NCBI RefSeq assembly: GCF_023147505.1
Contig: NZ_JAHXPB010000001.1
Span: forward strand, 310,001-374,000
Source of the DNA: Brevundimonas sp. EYE_349
GTDB taxonomy: Bacteria > Pseudomonadota > Alphaproteobacteria > Caulobacterales > Caulobacteraceae
DNA: 64,000 bases
Direction: 5' to 3'
Below the pieces are notes generated by a model. The model was not told where the DNA came from and searched no databases. It worked only from the letters and a program-made list of their open reading frames with translations. Each line of letters begins with the position of its first letter. Position 1 is the stretch's first letter. Shown piece by piece: positions 15,253 to 24,029 of this stretch. The position numbers were made by a program, and so were the translations under genes.

Positions 15253-15887
15253 ACGCGCGCCGCAATCCGTCCGAAGACCTGCTGCTGTCCTATGCGTCCG
15301 GGTCGTTGAGCGCGCCGGAAGCCGTGGTGGTCGCCGCCCATCTGGCCCTGCGCCCCGCCAATGACGCCTGGGTGCGAGAGTTGCAGGCGGTTGGCGGCGC
15401 ATTCCTCGACGACGCCTCGCCCGTCGATTTGTCAGAGGATGCGCTGGCGCACGCCTTGGCGCGGATCGAGACGGATGCAGGCGCGGCGAAATCGCCTGCC
15501 CCGCTGAATGACATGCCCGAACTGCCAGAGCCGCTTCGCCGCTATGCGCTCGGCCCCTGGCGTTGGATCGGCCCGGGTATGCGGGTTCGCGATGTTCATG
15601 CGCCTCGCGATGGCGACTGCCGCGTCATTCTGTTGCGAATCGAGCCGGGTCGCGACACGCCGAAACATACGCACGGCGGGGTCGAACTGACCTGCGTCAT
15701 CTCGGGCGCCTACGCCACCGAAACGCAACGGTTCGATGTCGGCGATCTGGAAGAGGCCAACGACGACGTGCTGCACCAGCCGCGCGTCGTCTCTGACGAG
15801 GCCTGTCTGTGCGTGGTCGCCCTGGATGGACAGATCAAGCTGGACGGCTGGATGGGCCGGTTGCTGCAGCCGTTCGTGCGCCTGTGA
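15249..15887 (+). CDS. chrR: ChrR-like anti-sigma factor with altered zinc site
   Basis: A 212-residue protein with an N-terminal anti-sigma domain (about 1-85) and a C-terminal cupin (about 105-195), as in ChrR, which holds RpoE inactive until singlet oxygen. The cupin metal ligands H140, H142, E146 and H176 are present. In the anti-sigma domain only H31 of the known ligands (H6, H31, C35, C38 in Rhodobacter) is kept: residues 6, 35 and 38 are Asn, Arg and Asn. Zinc binding there is therefore unlikely. The gene overlaps rpoE by 4 nt and the next gene by 1 nt. Confidence 0.86.
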   Translation: MNARRNPSEDLLLSYASGSLSAPEAVVVAAHLALRPANDAWVRELQAVGGAFLDDASPVDLSEDALAHALARIETDAGAAKSPAPLNDMPELPEPLRRYALGPWRWIGPGMRVRDVHAPRDGDCRVILLRIEPGRDTPKHTHGGVELTCVISGAYATETQRFDVGDLEEANDDVLHQPRVVSDEACLCVVALDGQIKLDGWMGRLLQPFVRL

Positions 15888-16690
15888 TGGGCCTGGTCGG
15901 CCTCTGGGGCGTGGCTGCCCTGTTCATAGTCTTGGTCATGTGTGCCGCCTGGGTCGTGCAGCGCCGGACCGGACAAGGCGGATGGGCGGACGCCTTTTGG
16001 TCGTTGGGTCTGGGGGCGGCCGGCGTTGGCGTGGCCCTGTTTCCACTCGACGGCGCCGCTCCCTCCCCTCGTCAATGGCTGGCGGGTTTGCTGATCGGCG
16101 CCTGGGGTCTGCGTCTGGGGTTACACATCGCCAAACGCGCGGCGGCCGAAGGCGAGGACGCCCGTTACGCAAGGCTGCGCCAGGACTGGGGCCGGGGCTT
16201 CCAGGCGAAGATGTTCGGATTTTTGATGTTGCAGGCCGGCGCTGCGGCCTTTCTTTCGCTCAGCGTTCTGGTCGGCGGACGCAATCCGGCGCCGGGTCTC
16301 ACGCTTCAGGACGTCTTGGCGGCGCTGATCTTTATCGGCGCCCTGCTCGGCGAGGGCGTGGCTGACCGGCAGTTGGCCGCGTTCAAGCGCGATCCCGCCA
16401 ACAAGGGCAGGGTGTGCGATGTGGGCCTGTGGGCCTGGTCGCGGCACCCGAACTATTTCTTCGAATGGTTGGGCTGGTGCGCTTGGCCCATTTTCGCCAT
16501 CGGCCTCAGCGGCGACTGGCTTTGGGGTTGGCTGGCGCTGACGGGCCCCGCTTACATGTATTGGCTGTTGACCAAGGTGTCGGGCGTGCCGTTGCTGGAG
16601 GCGCACATGAAGCGGTCGCGGCCGGACGCCTTCGCCGCTTACGTCGAGAAGACGCCTAGCGCCTTCTTCCCGCGTCCGCCACGCCGTTAG
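15887..16690 (+). CDS. DUF1295 membrane protein (steroid-reductase-like)
   Basis: A 267-residue integral membrane protein of the DUF1295 family, related in fold to steroid 5-alpha reductases and isoprenylcysteine methyltransferases. It has about six hydrophobic segments, and the conserved C-terminal motif SRHPNYFFEWLGW (about 184-196). The ATG at 15887 shares its first base with the chrR stop (TGATG), so it is the third gene of the rpoE-chrR operon. Its neighbours suggest a redox step on a membrane lipid. The 3' end overlaps the convergent trhO gene by 35 bp. Confidence 0.84.
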   Translation: MGLVGLWGVAALFIVLVMCAAWVVQRRTGQGGWADAFWSLGLGAAGVGVALFPLDGAAPSPRQWLAGLLIGAWGLRLGLHIAKRAAAEGEDARYARLRQDWGRGFQAKMFGFLMLQAGAAAFLSLSVLVGGRNPAPGLTLQDVLAALIFIGALLGEGVADRQLAAFKRDPANKGRVCDVGLWAWSRHPNYFFEWLGWCAWPIFAIGLSGDWLWGWLALTGPAYMYWLLTKVSGVPLLEAHMKRSRPDAFAAYVEKTPSAFFPRPPRR

Positions 16691-17642
16691 GATTGGGCGA
16701 GGCGCCGATATGGGTCTGCCCACGCTTTTGGGCGATCTCGATTTGGCGATGCCGTTCGGCGTAGCGGGCGCGTTGGCCCTCGTCGCGCGTGTCGTGACAG
16801 CGTGCGCAGCAGACGCCCTCGACGTAATGCACAGATGCGCGGCCAACCTCGTCCACCGGCAGACGGCAACCGCGGCACAGGGTATGCGCCCCCTGGATCA
16901 GGCCGTGACCGACAGAGACCCGCTCGTCGAAAACAAAACACTCTCCATGCCATAGGCTATCTTGTTCGCTCGTCGTCTCAAGATAACGCAGAATCCCGCC
17001 CTCCAGGTGGTGGACGTTCTTTATCCCTTCGGCCTTGAGGAAGGCGGTGGATTTCTCGCAGCGGATCCCGCCGGTGCAATACATGGCGACCCGCCGCGCG
17101 CCGGTCTGCGCCAGCAGGGCGCGGCCCTCGGTGCGGAACCAGTCGGGGAAATCGCGAAAGCTCTCTGTATTGGGCTTCACCGCGCCTTCGAAGGCGCCGA
17201 TCTCGCTCTCGTAGGCATTGCGCGTGTCGATCACCAGGGTCTCAGGATCGGCAATCAAAGCATTCCAGTCCGCGGGCGAGACGTAGACGCCGGCGTCGCG
17301 CGCCGGGTCCAGGTCCGGCTGGCCCATGGTGACGATCTCCGTCTTGACCCGCACCTTCATCCGATGGAACGGCGAAATGTCCGTCCAGGCGTATTTTAGT
17401 TCCAGCCTGTCGAACCCCGGTAGGGCGTGGATGGCGTCCAGCACCGCCTCGACGCCGTTGATCGGCCCGGCGATGGTGCCGTTCAACCCCTCGTGGGCGA
17501 CCAGCAACGTCCCCCTCACCTGCCCTGCGTCGCAGACAGCCTGCAGCCTTTCGCGAACCCTAGCGGGATCGGCGACCGGCGCGAACCGATACAGCGCCGC
17601 CACGCGGATGGCCTGTTCGGGCGAGGTGGGGATGTCGGTCAT
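16656..17642 (-). CDS. trhO: tRNA uridine(34) hydroxylase TrhO, rhodanese family
   Basis: A 328-residue member of the YceA/TrhO family, which forms 5-hydroxyuridine at tRNA position 34 with oxygen. An N-terminal acylphosphatase-like domain (about 10-105) precedes a rhodanese domain whose catalytic loop is CTGGIRCEK with C189. A C-terminal Cys-rich stretch (LCRGCRLPVD and VCCARC) could bind zinc. The start ATG 17642 gives the family N-terminus; the frame upstream runs into the tRNA-Arg gene 30 bp away and is not coding. Confidence 0.92.
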   Translation of the reverse strand: MTDIPTSPEQAIRVAALYRFAPVADPARVRERLQAVCDAGQVRGTLLVAHEGLNGTIAGPINGVEAVLDAIHALPGFDRLELKYAWTDISPFHRMKVRVKTEIVTMGQPDLDPARDAGVYVSPADWNALIADPETLVIDTRNAYESEIGAFEGAVKPNTESFRDFPDWFRTEGRALLAQTGARRVAMYCTGGIRCEKSTAFLKAEGIKNVHHLEGGILRYLETTSEQDSLWHGECFVFDERVSVGHGLIQGAHTLCRGCRLPVDEVGRASVHYVEGVCCARCHDTRDEGQRARYAERHRQIEIAQKRGQTHIGASPNPNGVADAGRRR

Positions 17643-17672
17643 GTGCGGACCCCATACGCGCCGCGCCGGGAA

Positions 17673-17749
17673 TGGCGCGCCCAGCAGGACTCGAACCTGC
17701 AACATCCCGCTTAGAAGGCGGGTGCTCTATCCGGTTGAGCTATGGGCGC
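17673..17749 (-). tRNA. tRNA-Arg (anticodon TCT)
   Basis: Minus-strand cloverleaf of 77 nt: acceptor GCGCCCA pairs with TGGGCGC, the anticodon loop reads CTTCTAA (anticodon TCT), the T arm contains GGTTCGAGTCC, and the 3' GCCA is encoded. Confidence 0.96.
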
Positions 17750-17768
17750 TTTTGGCCGGACGCAGGCG

Positions 17769-18074
17769 TCAGTGCGTCCAGGATTGCTTGCGGTTGGTGG
17801 CGAAGTTGTCGGCATAGGCCTTGATAATCACCGGCGGATCGTTCGGCTCATGCAGACGGAAGGCGATGCCGTGACGCTCGGCGTATTCGACGGCCTCTTC
17901 CTTCGAATCGAAGTTCATGCGGACCTGGCCGTTCATGTCGCTGGAGCTGGTCCAGCCCATCAGCGGGTCGATGGTGCGCGCCGAGGCGGGTTCGAACTCT
18001 AGCCGCCAGTCGCGGCTCTTGGCCTTGCCTGACTGCATCGCGGTCTTGGCCGGGCGGTAGATGCGAGCGAGCAT
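17769..18074 (-). CDS. NADH dehydrogenase subunit, NDUFS4-like (ETC complex I conserved region)
   Basis: A 101-residue soluble protein of the ETC_C1_NDUFS4 family, an accessory subunit of complex I found in alphaproteobacteria and mitochondria. [19 protein letters not shown] is the usual start, followed by WRLEFEP and a Trp-rich core with [19 protein letters not shown], ending in KQSWTH. ATG 18074 is chosen on homology; the upstream frame runs through the tRNA-Pro gene and is spurious. It stands alone between two tRNA genes, away from the nuo operon. Confidence 0.88.
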   Translation of the reverse strand: MLARIYRPAKTAMQSGKAKSRDWRLEFEPASARTIDPLMGWTSSSDMNGQVRMNFDSKEEAVEYAERHGIAFRLHEPNDPPVIIKAYADNFATNRKQSWTH

Positions 18075-18150
18075 GGGCGGGTCCTCAGTGACGGCGAGCT
18101 TTCGCCCCTGCCATAACGCGCGCCGGATGCGGAATCCAGCGGCCTTCCGT

Positions 18151-18227
<77 letters not shown>

Positions 18228-18272
18228 GACCGAACGGAGCGCCCTATTGGCACTTCGCGCGGCAAACCGCAA

Positions 18273-18752
18273 TCAAGGCTTGAAATAAGGATGTAAAACT
18301 TTGTCGCCGGGCTGTGCGTTGATCTCGGCGGCGCGGCCGGCGCGGAGTTCCAGCACGCCGTTGGCCGCCCCGTTGGACGGTATCGGCGCCTCGGAAAACG
18401 GCGTGGCGTGCGAGGCGATGGAGACGATGCGCCCCTTGGGGTCGATATAGAGAATGTCCAGCGAACTGGGGGTGTTGCGCATCCAGAAGCTCTGCTCGCG
18501 CGGCGCCTCGCCGGGCCATTGGAACAGCATGCCGCGATCCGCCTCCAACGGCGGTCGGAACATCAGACCACGCTGACGCTCCGGTTCGTCATCGGCGATC
18601 TCAACCCAGAACTGGTGTTCGCCCGAGGTCGTGACGATGGCCAGACTTTGCAGCGGCTCGCCATTGGGGCCGGTCGGCGCCTTGGCCGCGCAGCCGGCGA
18701 CGGCCAGAATCAGCAGCCCTGCCAGAATCAGTCGTCTGCTTGCGTCGATCAT
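18273..18752 (-). CDS. DUF192 family lipoprotein
   Basis: A 159-residue DUF192 protein with a lipoprotein signal peptide: hydrophobic stretch then lipobox LAVAGC, so the mature N-terminus is the Cys at about residue 21. The DUF192 core includes [19 protein letters not shown] and [16 protein letters not shown], both hallmark segments. The family's function is unknown. It ends about 45 bp from the tRNA-Pro gene and starts 23 bp after the cold-shock gene on the same strand, so the two may be co-transcribed. Confidence 0.85.
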   Translation of the reverse strand: MIDASRRLILAGLLILAVAGCAAKAPTGPNGEPLQSLAIVTTSGEHQFWVEIADDEPERQRGLMFRPPLEADRGMLFQWPGEAPREQSFWMRNTPSSLDILYIDPKGRIVSIASHATPFSEAPIPSNGAANGVLELRAGRAAEINAQPGDKVLHPYFKP

Positions 18753-18775
18753 GCGCCTCTCCTGGGCGCCGGATA

Positions 18776-19306
18776 TCAGTCGCCCGTTCTGATGTCCGCG
18801 ACCACCAGCCCCTTGGGCCCATTGGCGAATCGCACCCGCACCGTATCGCCAGGGATCAGATCGTCCAGGCCGCAGCGACGCAGCGTCTCGATATGGACGA
18901 AGATATCGCCTGGCTCGCGATCACGCACGACGAATCCGTAGCCCTTGGTGCGATTGAACCATTTGACCAGCGCGGTCTCCAGTTCGTCGTCCGACAGTTC
19001 GACCGAGGCGGTTGGCGGTGGCGCGCGACGAACAGGCGGGGCCGAATCTCCATAGCCGAGATCGTGGATCGCCACCGTCTGCCACCCCTTTGGACGTTTG
19101 ACGCAATCGCAGGTGATCGGCGCACCTTCTTCCGCGTCGCGGCCAAGGTCGCGAAGGCTGCTGATGTGCAGCAGCACGTCGCGCATTTCAGTCAGCGCCG
19201 GATCATTGGGAACGATGAAGCCATAGCCCTTTACGGCATCGAACCATTTCACCCGCCCGATGACGCGAACGGTCTGCGCCGTCTCCATCTCGTTGTAGTC
19301 AGACAA
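18776..19306 (-). CDS. double cold-shock-domain protein (CspC/CspD-like)
   Basis: A 176-residue protein with two cold-shock domains joined by a linker. Domain 1 (about 12-80) has [15 protein letters not shown] and DVLLHIS; domain 2 (about 108-175) has [14 protein letters not shown] and DIFVHIE, the RNP1 and RNP2 RNA-binding motifs. Two-domain Csp proteins are characteristic of Caulobacterales and relatives and act as nucleic-acid chaperones in cold and stationary phase. Start is uncertain: TTG 19306 follows a GGGGG purine run at a good distance; ATG 19288 has no clear Shine-Dalgarno. The upstream region is rich in inverted repeats. Confidence 0.88.
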   Translation of the reverse strand: MSDYNEMETAQTVRVIGRVKWFDAVKGYGFIVPNDPALTEMRDVLLHISSLRDLGRDAEEGAPITCDCVKRPKGWQTVAIHDLGYGDSAPPVRRAPPPTASVELSDDELETALVKWFNRTKGYGFVVRDREPGDIFVHIETLRRCGLDDLIPGDTVRVRFANGPKGLVVADIRTGD

Positions 19307-19356
19307 CTTAAGACCCCCGTCCGCGCGTTTAGCGGACTCGGTCTATGTTTAACACC

Positions 19357-19467
19357 GTTCCGCGAAACTTTGAAAAGCGGAAAATGCACGCGATGGGCGA
19401 AGATTAACGTTATTGGTCAATAACGACTAACCACGAACGCGCACGGCGCGGTTCCGCGATGCGGAAC
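19357..19467. other. three inverted repeats in the cold-shock gene leader
   Basis: The 232-bp region between the cold-shock gene and tRNA-Glu holds TTCCGC (19358-19363) facing GCGGAA (19377-19382), the perfect repeat CGTTATTG-GT-CAATAACG (19408-19425), and the perfect repeat GTTCCGC-GAT-GCGGAAC (19451-19467). GTTCCGC also occurs at 19357-19363, giving alternative pairings. This suits a structured 5' untranslated RNA or operators; I see no open reading frame of note here. Confidence 0.45.
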
Positions 19468-19538
19468 ATCAGCAATATTGGTCGGTGGAAATTGATCGTC
19501 GCCAGAGCCATTCGGCTAGACGATCGGCCTGCCCCGCG

Positions 19539-19614
19539 TGGCAGTCCCTAGGGGAGTCGAACCCCTCTTTTCAGGTTGAAAACCTGACGTCCTAACCGAT
19601 AGACGAAGGGACCG
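19539..19614 (-). tRNA. tRNA-Glu (anticodon TTC)
   Basis: Minus-strand 76-nt cloverleaf: acceptor GGTCCCT pairs with AGGGACT (one G-U at the end), anticodon loop TTTTCAA (anticodon TTC), T arm AGGGGTTCGACTCCCCT, encoded GCCA. Confidence 0.95.
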
Positions 19615-19689
19615 CTGCGCGGGAGAGCCGGCGATATAGCCGCGCCCTCGAAACGGTGCAAGCGTGGATTTTCAGTTTTTTGGGCGCGT

Positions 19690-21555
19690 TCAGATCATCC
19701 GGGGATCGGACACATCCTCGATCTCGAACTGCACGCCCTTACGGCCATTCCAGTCGTCGGCCTTCAGCCGACCAACGACGCTCAGCCCCCCCTGCCCCGC
19801 CAGAAGCGCCTGGCCGGTCGGCAGATCGGCGCAGCGCCAGGCGATGGCCCGAACCGAGGCGCCATCCGGCCCGACCAGCCGGCACCGCACATGGCCGCCG
19901 TTCATCGCAATCGGCTCACGCGCCTGAACGCCGTTGAGCGCGAATGTAGGTTCGGGATTGGCGGGACCGAAGGGCGCCAGGCGCTCAAACGATTCGAACA
20001 AGTCGCGCGTCGCGGCGGACGGATCGATCAGGGCGTCGATCTCCAACACATCCTGAGCGACCGCCTCGACACGTTCCTGCGCCAGCCGGTCGTTTAAAAA
20101 GGCGTTCAGTTCCGCCAGACGCGCGCCGTCCATCGTCAGACCTGCCGCCATCGCGTGCCCGCCGCCGGCGATCAGGACGCCGTTTTCCCATGCCGCCTGG
20201 ATCGCGCGCCCCAGGTTCATGCCAGGCTGGGACCGTCCTGAACCCTTGCCGATGCCGGTGATGGGATCGATGCCGATGACGATGACGGGCTTGCGCCAGC
20301 GTTCGCGCAATCGACCCGCGACGATGCCGACCACGCCGGGATGCCAGTCGTCGCCGGCCACCACGACCACGGCGCTGTCGTCGGCGTGAGCGCCCGTCGC
20401 CTCGACGCGACGCACGGCGGCCTCCGTCACCATCCGCTCCACCTCGCGCCGCGACACGTTCAGGGCGTCCAGTTCGATGGCCAGGGCCTCGGCTTCTCTG
20501 GGGTCGTCGGTCGACAGCAGGCGTGCGCCCAGGTCCGAACGACCGATCCGCCCGCCCGCATTGATTCGCGGTCCCAAAATGAAGCCCGCGTGATTGCTCT
20601 TGGCAGGCCCCGGTTCGGCCCCCGCGGCCGCCAGCAGGGCGCGCAGACCCGGATTGCGCCAGTCGCTCATCACCTTCAGCCCCAGGCCCGTCAGGGCGCG
20701 GTTGAAGCCGGTCAGGCCGGTGACGTCGCAGATCGCGCCCAGGGCGGCCAGGTCCAACCACTGTCGGATGTCGGGCTCGGACCTGTTTGCAAACAGGCCG
20801 CGCCTGCGCGCCTCGCGGTTCAGGGCGGCCAGAAGCACGAAGACCACGCCCGCCGCCGCCAGGTTGCCTTGGCCAGAGTTGCAGCCCGGCCGGTTGGGAT
20901 TGACGACAGCCAAAGCCGTCGGCGGTTCGCTGCGCATCATGTGGTGGTCGATCACCACGACGTTCAAAGCGATGGTGGCGGCATGGGCCAAGGCTTCGTT
21001 CGCCGCCGCGCCGCAGTCTACGGTGATGACCAGATCTGCGCCCGACGCCTTCAGGGTGTCGAAGGCCTTGGCGCTGGGGCCGTAACCTTCGGTCAGGCGA
21101 TCGGGAACATAGATGGGCAGTTCGTGGCCCATGGCCCGGAACCAGCGCACCAGAAGGGCGGCGCTGGAGGCGCCGTCGACGTCATAGTCGGCAAAGACAT
21201 GGATGCTCGCCTGGGCCTGGAGCGCGTCCAGAATGGCTTCGGCCGCCGCGTCCATGTCCATGAAGCTGGACGGATCGGGAAACAGGGCCCGCAGGGTCGG
21301 CGTCAGAAAGTCCGCACCCTGATCCGCCCGCACGCCGCGCGACGCCAGGGCGCGGGCCAGAACTTCTTCCAGGCCCAGGGTCTGCATGTGGGCGCGCACG
21401 ACCGCAGCGTCGGCCAGCCTCTGTCGCCAGGCGCGGCCGGACAGGGATCGGGACACGCCCAGAAAGGCGTTCAGTGTTTTTGCCGCGCTGTCGTCAGCCA
21501 TAGGCGCATCATCGGCGGATTCTGCCGGCGCGGCGACCGCCAGTGTCGATTTCAC
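19690..21555 (-). CDS. recJ: single-stranded-DNA-specific exonuclease RecJ
   Basis: A 621-residue DHH-family 5'-3' exonuclease for recombination and mismatch repair. Motifs: VFADYDVDGASSAALL (motif I), VDCGAAANEAL, and the DHH motif VVIDHHMM; the DHHA1 domain includes AGGGHAMAAGLTM near residue 455-467, followed by the C-terminal OB domain. The GTG start at 21555 overlaps the stop of the upstream lipoprotein gene (GTGA), which I preferred to the ATG at 21501 because of coupling. It ends about 75 bp from tRNA-Glu. Confidence 0.94.
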   Translation of the reverse strand: MKSTLAVAAPAESADDAPMADDSAAKTLNAFLGVSRSLSGRAWRQRLADAAVVRAHMQTLGLEEVLARALASRGVRADQGADFLTPTLRALFPDPSSFMDMDAAAEAILDALQAQASIHVFADYDVDGASSAALLVRWFRAMGHELPIYVPDRLTEGYGPSAKAFDTLKASGADLVITVDCGAAANEALAHAATIALNVVVIDHHMMRSEPPTALAVVNPNRPGCNSGQGNLAAAGVVFVLLAALNREARRRGLFANRSEPDIRQWLDLAALGAICDVTGLTGFNRALTGLGLKVMSDWRNPGLRALLAAAGAEPGPAKSNHAGFILGPRINAGGRIGRSDLGARLLSTDDPREAEALAIELDALNVSRREVERMVTEAAVRRVEATGAHADDSAVVVVAGDDWHPGVVGIVAGRLRERWRKPVIVIGIDPITGIGKGSGRSQPGMNLGRAIQAAWENGVLIAGGGHAMAAGLTMDGARLAELNAFLNDRLAQERVEAVAQDVLEIDALIDPSAATRDLFESFERLAPFGPANPEPTFALNGVQAREPIAMNGGHVRCRLVGPDGASVRAIAWRCADLPTGQALLAGQGGLSVVGRLKADDWNGRKGVQFEIEDVSDPRMI

Positions 21556-22001
21556 CGCGCAGGGCGGCGGTCAAGCGGCGGCGGCGCCTTCGCCCTGTCG
21601 CGCAGGCTCTGGGCGAAGGCCTCGATCTCGGCCTGGGTGCGCGCGGCGTCGGGCGATACGGGAACGGTCGCGACCTTGGCGTTGATCTGGGCCGCTAAGG
21701 CCTCGGGATCGTTCAGTGTCCAATCGATTCGGGCGATCTCGCCGTTCAGGGCGGCGTTGTCGGCCTGAAGCCGTTGGGCGTTCGCTGCGACCTGACGCAC
21801 GTCCGGCAGGCTGGTCGGCGCCGCCGGGAAGTCCTCCCAGCGCGGATAGTGGCGGTTGGCGTCGACCAGTTCCTGGACGCGCGGGGCTAGCGGCGAGGCG
21901 GCGTCGGTCTTGGCGGCCAGGCCGCCGGAGCAGGCGCCTAATGCCCCTGTGATCGCGACTGCGGCGATCAGGATCATCCTTTTTGAGAGCGGCGCGTTCA
22001 T
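21552..22001 (-). CDS. putative lipoprotein of unknown function
   Basis: A 149-residue predicted lipoprotein: signal helix MILIAAVAITGALG followed by lipobox LGAC, mature Cys at about residue 24. The mature part is Ala-rich and largely helical, with a possible short coiled coil (VRQVAANAQRLQADNAALNGEIARI broken as two heptad-like halves). No named family is recognised. It starts 45 bp from phaC, which points the other way, and its stop overlaps the recJ GTG, so it is the first gene of that operon. Function unknown. Confidence 0.72.
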   Translation of the reverse strand: MNAPLSKRMILIAAVAITGALGACSGGLAAKTDAASPLAPRVQELVDANRHYPRWEDFPAAPTSLPDVRQVAANAQRLQADNAALNGEIARIDWTLNDPEALAAQINAKVATVPVSPDAARTQAEIEAFAQSLRDRAKAPPPLDRRPAR

Positions 22002-22046
22002 TTCCCGGTCGGTCTTATGCCATCATGGCCCCGCGCGGAAGGGCGG

Positions 22047-24029
22047 ATGAACCAGCCCGCAGCGCAGGAAGCGCGAAGGACGATGATGGCCAAGCCTCCC
22101 CCGCCCCCAAAGGACACGACCGACAAGCCTGCGCGTAAAGCCGGCCGCCCCACCTCCGCCAAGCCGCGACCGCCGCGTCAGCCCAAGGAACAGCTGAAAT
22201 CCTTGCCGGACGGGCCGCCGCCGGCCGATGAACCCCAGTCCGCCTTTGCCGGCGCCGAGCAGGCCGCGCTGATCGAGACGCTGTCGCTCAATCTGGCCAA
22301 GGCGGCGATGATGGCCCAAGGCGCCATGGCCGAGGCTGCTCTGAACCAGGCGGTCAAGAACCCAGACGGCGCGGCGACGCTGACGCCTGACCCTTTCAAC
22401 GTCGGGCCCGCCATGACGTCGGTGATGACCAGCCTGGCCGCGCGCCCCGAGAAGCTGTTCCACGCCCAGGCCGACCTGTTCGGCCGCTACATGGACCTGT
22501 GGAGCACCACGGCGCGTCAGGCGGCGGGCGAGACGCCGGACCCCGCCCCGGCCGACAAGCGCTTCAAGGACCCCGCCTGGTCGGAAAACCCGATGTTCGA
22601 CATGATGCGGCGGTCCTATCTGCTGACGTCGGACTGGATGAACGGCTTGGTGGCAGGGGTCGAGGACGTCGATCCGGCGGTAAAACGCCGCGCTCAATTC
22701 TTCACCCGCCTGCTGACTGACGCCTTCTCGCCGTCGAACTTCCTGGTCTCCAACCCGGTCGCGCTGAAGGCCCTGGCCGAGACCAGCGGCGAATCCCTGG
22801 TCCGGGGGATGCAGAATTTCGCCGCCGACCTGGAGCGCGGCGGCGGTTCGCTGCGCATCAGTCAGGCCGATTACGGAAAGTTCGTCGTTGGCGAGAATGT
22901 CGCCACGGCGCCGGGCCAGGTCGTCTGGCGCGACGAACTGTTCGAACTGATTCAGTACGCGCCGGACAGCGAGATGCAGCATGAGATCCCGCTGCTGATC
23001 TTCCCGCCGTGGATCAACAAATTCTACATCATGGACCTGCAGCAGGCCAACTCGCTGATCCGCTGGCTGTCGGCGCAGGGGTTCACCGTCTTCGTCTGTT
23101 CCTGGGTCAACCCGGATCGCGACAAGGCTGATTTCGGCTTTGACGACTATCTGGAGAAGGGCGTCTATCGCGCCGTCGAGAAGACGCTGGAGCAGGCGGG
23201 TGCGGATCGACTGAACGCCGTCGGCTATTGCATCGGCGGCACTCTGCTCGGCGCCGGTCTGGCGCATATGGCGGCCAAGGGCGACGCACGCGTCGCCGCC
23301 GCCACCTTCTTCGCCGCCCAGCACGATTTCGCCGAAGCTGGCGACCTGCTGCTGTTCACCGACGAACACTGGATCGCCGAGATCGAGCGTCAGATGGATG
23401 CGGCGGGTGGCGTACTGCCCGGTGCGGCGATGGCTGAGACGTTCAACGCCCTGCGGTCAAACGACCTGATCTGGTCCTTCTTCATCAGCAACTATCTGCT
23501 GGGCAAGGATCCGCCGGCGTTCGACCTGTTGTTTTGGAACGCCGATCAGACACGGATGCCCAAGGCGCTGCATCTAGAGTATCTGCGCCAAATGTACGGC
23601 GCCAACGCCCTGGCAGAAGGCGTGTTCGAGATCGGCGGCGTGACCGCCGACCTGTCGAAGGTGAAGATCCCGCTGTATTTCCAGGCCAGCCGCGAGGACC
23701 ATATCGCGCCGATGAACTCGGTCTATCGCTCGGCGCGACTCTTCGGCGGGCGGGACGTGACCTTCACCCTGGCCGGATCGGGCCATATCGCCGGCGTCAT
23801 CAACGCCCCGGCGGCGCGAAAATATCAGCATTGGATCAACCCCGCCCTGCCCGACACCCTGGCGGAGTGGCAGGCGGGCGCGACGGAGCATCCCGGCAGC
23901 TGGTGGGAGCACTGGGCGGCGTGGCTGCGCGAACGATCCGGCAAGCCGATCCCCGCTCGTGATCCGGCGAAAGGGCCGCTAAAGCCCATCGAGCCCGCGC
24001 CCGGCAGCTATGTGAAAGTGAAGTCTTGA
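22047..24029 (+). CDS. phaC: class I poly(3-hydroxyalkanoate) synthase PhaC
   Basis: About 660 residues. PhaC polymerises 3-hydroxyacyl-CoA into PHA granules. The lipase-like box is GYCIGG with nucleophile C395; D551 in SREDHIAP and H580 in GSGHIAGV complete the triad. The N-terminal domain (about 60-300) is normal for class I. The first 50 residues are a Pro/Lys-rich, low-complexity extension. Starts: ATG 22047 has GGAAGGG 3 nt upstream; ATG 22086 has AAGGA at a better spacing and would remove 13 residues. No phaA, phaB or phasin gene is next to it in the window. Divergent from the lipoprotein-recJ operon. Confidence 0.94.
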   Translation: MNQPAAQEARRTMMAKPPPPPKDTTDKPARKAGRPTSAKPRPPRQPKEQLKSLPDGPPPADEPQSAFAGAEQAALIETLSLNLAKAAMMAQGAMAEAALNQAVKNPDGAATLTPDPFNVGPAMTSVMTSLAARPEKLFHAQADLFGRYMDLWSTTARQAAGETPDPAPADKRFKDPAWSENPMFDMMRRSYLLTSDWMNGLVAGVEDVDPAVKRRAQFFTRLLTDAFSPSNFLVSNPVALKALAETSGESLVRGMQNFAADLERGGGSLRISQADYGKFVVGENVATAPGQVVWRDELFELIQYAPDSEMQHEIPLLIFPPWINKFYIMDLQQANSLIRWLSAQGFTVFVCSWVNPDRDKADFGFDDYLEKGVYRAVEKTLEQAGADRLNAVGYCIGGTLLGAGLAHMAAKGDARVAAATFFAAQHDFAEAGDLLLFTDEHWIAEIERQMDAAGGVLPGAAMAETFNALRSNDLIWSFFISNYLLGKDPPAFDLLFWNADQTRMPKALHLEYLRQMYGANALAEGVFEIGGVTADLSKVKIPLYFQASREDHIAPMNSVYRSARLFGGRDVTFTLAGSGHIAGVINAPAARKYQHWINPALPDTLAEWQAGATEHPGSWWEHWAAWLRERSGKPIPARDPAKGPLKPIEPAPGSYVKVKS

